A stretch of 64,000 nucleotides of DNA from Tetraselmis striata (lineage: Eukaryota; Chlorophyta; Chlorodendrophyceae; Chlorodendrales; Chlorodendraceae), in contig VCJN01001519.1 in assembly GCA_006384855.1 (NCBI GenBank), positions 42,662 to 106,661 on the forward strand. The letters are read 5' to 3'. Under the pieces are notes generated by a model, which was given only the letters and a program-made list of their open reading frames with translations, was not told the origin of the DNA and searched no databases. Positions 62,187-64,000 of the stretch are shown piece after piece. The translations under genes and the position numbers were made by a program. Numbering within the stretch: the stretch's first letter is position 1; each line of letters opens with the position of its first letter.

Positions 62187-62575
62187 ATGACAGGCAACAA
62201 CACGTTGCCGCGGCAGGAAGTGATGCAGGAGTCAACGGAGTCGGCTGTGGACCACATGCTGTTGTACGACTCCGCTGCGATGGACTTGGAGGCCAAAGCG
62301 CTATCGGCGGTACATGCAGGAGAGAGGCTGATACAGGGCAGTGTCAGACTGAACAAAGAGCTTCGTGGCATGGACATCCTGGCGGCCAGGGTACGCGCTG
62401 CGCTCCGACCACGATGGCATGCGGCTTCCTGTTGGAGTCCAGGCCCCCCCTCTATGCAGCGAATGCAGACGCGCACGCCCGGGCAGGCTGAGCGGACTGT
62501 GCCCATTGGCAGGTGAAAGCGGTAAAGCTCGCGTTGGAAGAGCTGGAGGCCCTTGTGAAGCCCCTGCTTCGATGA
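62187..62575 (+). CDS. Small coiled-coil protein, candidate BORC complex subunit (BORCS6-like)
   Basis: Two exons, 62187-62390 and 62513-62575, join in phase 0 across a GTACGC...GGCAG intron to give 88 residues. The protein is almost wholly helical, with LEAKALSAVHAGERLIQGSVRL, then LNKELRGMDILAARVKAV and LALEELEALV. The spacing Y-x-x-A ... E-x-L-x-x-x-x-x-L-N-K ... A-x-x-(V/I)-K-x-(V/I)-K-x-x-L-x-x-L-E resembles the end of BORCS6 (lyspersin), a subunit of the lysosome-positioning BORC complex. This is a weak, by-eye match and any small coiled-coil adaptor is possible. Upstream exons may be missing. It converges with the helicase gene, stop codons 121 bp apart. Confidence 0.45.
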
Positions 62576-62696
62576 CGCCCAATACGCCCTGTTTCACTCT
62601 TTTACTCCCCACACGAGCAGCCTGACACTTTACCGGTGCTTGCTGCCTCGCGGGCGTGGGGGATATAGATGGCATGACAGCACCAACGGATGTTGA

Positions 62697-64000
62697 CTAC
62701 ATGAAAGATTCCGCTGAGAGGTACTCCCCGTTGGCTTCGAAGTACTCTACCAGACGCTGCAGAAACGGGTCACTCTGCGGAAGCGACGCAGCGCTCTGTC
62801 AATATCAACGCAGGCGGCAATGGATTGCGGGTCATCGGCTACGGGGTGGCGGTGGCGCGTGCCCGCGGTACCTGCAGTGTCTCGGAGCAGCAGATGAGGC
62901 AGCAGTGCCGCCTGGCTCGAGTGACCGCGACATTCATGCGGCGCTGATCCGACAGGAACCCGATTTCGCCGGTGCTGTTTGAGCGGACAGCGCTGATGAT
63001 GAGGGCCTCCTTCTCGCGGCCCTGCGCGCCCAAGTCAATATAAACACAACACAGCCTTCAGTACGGGTGCCGACCCAACTATTTTGCAGTGCTTTTGACA
63101 GTGACTTGCAGAACCTGTGGATGCAGCAGGAGAGGAAAAAAGCGGCGCTCAAAAAGGGGGGGGGGGGGGGGGGGGGAGCACCCAAAACAACAAATCAACT
63201 TGTCATTAGCCTTAAGAACAAAACAATTAAGAACGCGCCACGTCCTTATTATTTGGTCCAATACAAGGACCAAAGAACAAAACTTATTAAGAACAAAAAT
63301 TCAGACGAATACATCACGATATCATTATGAGAATCAAGAACACTCGCTAGCACTCCGTTTCTGAGAGTTCTTATAGTCGGGCCGGCACCCCTAGAGGGCG
63401 GGCGGGTCTGGTGCCCCGGGGATGTTTGTCGTGTAAGAAATGTGAACACGGGATGTATGCTGGAGCAAAGGGGTACTTCCGCGCCATGCATTAATTGATT
63501 CATTTCAGGGTAAACAAGGTCTCAGTGACCTTCCTGAGGCGCTTTGCTGAGGGCTGGCTGCTTGGGTAGAAACGCGACCATGATCCCTGAAAAATGGGGT
63601 TACAGGTGTCCCACACCTGGAAGCCGTCCACAGAGGAAATCTCCATCGCGGAAAGCTCGTCAGAGCGCATGGTTTTCAATAACGCCACCTGTACCCACCA
63701 ACATGCTCAGGTCGGCATCGCAGGCAGGCGGAGCCCTGACAGGGTGCACGTGGCCAGCGCCTAGGATTGAGTTCCCTCCCATCATGCCCGCCCAGCAGGA
63801 GCAGTTCCACCGGCGCGCTGCTGCAGTGTGACTGGCACACGTCAAGCAGCAGCGGACCTGGCCGTTGTACGGCGTTATGACCCCGATCTGCGCGGGCGCG
63901 ACGCCAGCTCCCAGCCTCGCCGCGCAAGCCATCACAATCTTGGCTTCGCCCTCGTTGCACCTGCTGTCGCCGGCCTCCTCGGATTGCTCCTCACAGTCCA
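62697..64000 (-). CDS. IGHMBP2/SMUBP2-like superfamily 1 helicase, C-terminal exons (runs off the window)
   Basis: Four exons on the minus strand, all phase 0: (beyond 64000)-63858, 63688-63617, 63021-62872 and 62774-62697. Joined, they read through helicase motif IV (VITPYNGQV), motif V (SVDGFQGREKE), the [11 protein letters not shown] segment and motif VI ([13 protein letters not shown]), then [15 protein letters not shown] and a stop at 62697. This pattern is that of UPF1-like SF1B 5'-3' helicases, closest in style to IGHMBP2. The ATP-binding half lies beyond the window, and no R3H or zinc-finger tail follows, so the protein ends soon after the helicase core. Its second visible intron (595 bp) is much longer than the others and holds a G21 tract. 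Confidence 0.88.
63156..63176. repeat. G21 homopolymer in a helicase intron
   Basis: An uninterrupted G run on the plus strand (C run on the coding strand), followed by an A-rich stretch with repeated AAGAACAAAA near 63209-63300. It is one of several such runs in host introns of this window. Confidence 0.95.

Noticed and set aside
1-64000. CRISPR arrays, tRNA, rRNA and bacterial operons
   Set aside because: No regularly spaced palindromic repeats with unique spacers, no tRNA cloverleaf and no rRNA segments were recognised; the minisatellite at 28.4 kb has no spacers.

Overview
The window looks like nuclear DNA of a GC-rich unicellular eukaryote, most likely an alga. The evidence is intron-bearing host genes with GT-AG introns, N-glycan processing genes, Copia and chromodomain Gypsy retroelements, and a Polinton-like virus (PLV) relic. 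A prasinophyte-type green alga is my best guess; nothing in the sequence fixes the taxon.

Region 1 (1-19.4 kb) is a graveyard of one Copia family in both orientations (A 1-795, B 2220-4547, C 6458-11469, D 14923-17214, E 17240-19384). It also holds an island of protein-primed DNA polymerase (796-2219) and the 3' end of a chromodomain Gypsy element (13331-14440). Region 2 (19.4-28.3 kb) is a PLV morphogenesis cassette. Collagen-like fibre, a structural protein and a small basic protein lie on the minus strand. Packaging ATPase, DNA-binding protein, amphipathic protein, major capsid protein, minor capsid candidate, two Fn3-like fibres and a SLATT-like two-TM protein lie on the plus strand. A minisatellite and a nested hairpin follow (28.3-29.05 kb). 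Region 3 (29.1-38.7 kb) is an older Copia copy whose 3' LTR was hit by a whole, very young Copia element (31735-38270, target duplication TACGA). Region 4 (40.0-45.0 kb) is a decayed LINE-like reverse-transcriptase element with a long foldback and an internal duplication.

Region 5 (47-64 kb) is host sequence. On the minus strand lie a GH125/Mug157-type alpha-mannosidase (9 exons proposed), an MGAT2-type N-acetylglucosaminyltransferase (10 exons proposed, all phases agree), a 444-residue Ser/Thr kinase (3 exons) and the 3' end of an IGHMBP2-like helicase. A small coiled-coil gene on the plus strand converges on the helicase. Mannosidase and MGAT2 are adjacent, head to tail, and both belong to glycoprotein mannose/N-glycan processing. 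Long C/G homopolymers sit in introns of three of these genes. A mosaic of 225-bp tandem and dispersed repeats lies at 58.2-60.8 kb.

Exon borders were derived by eye from splice consensus, reading phase and family conservation. They have not been tested by alignment or RNA.
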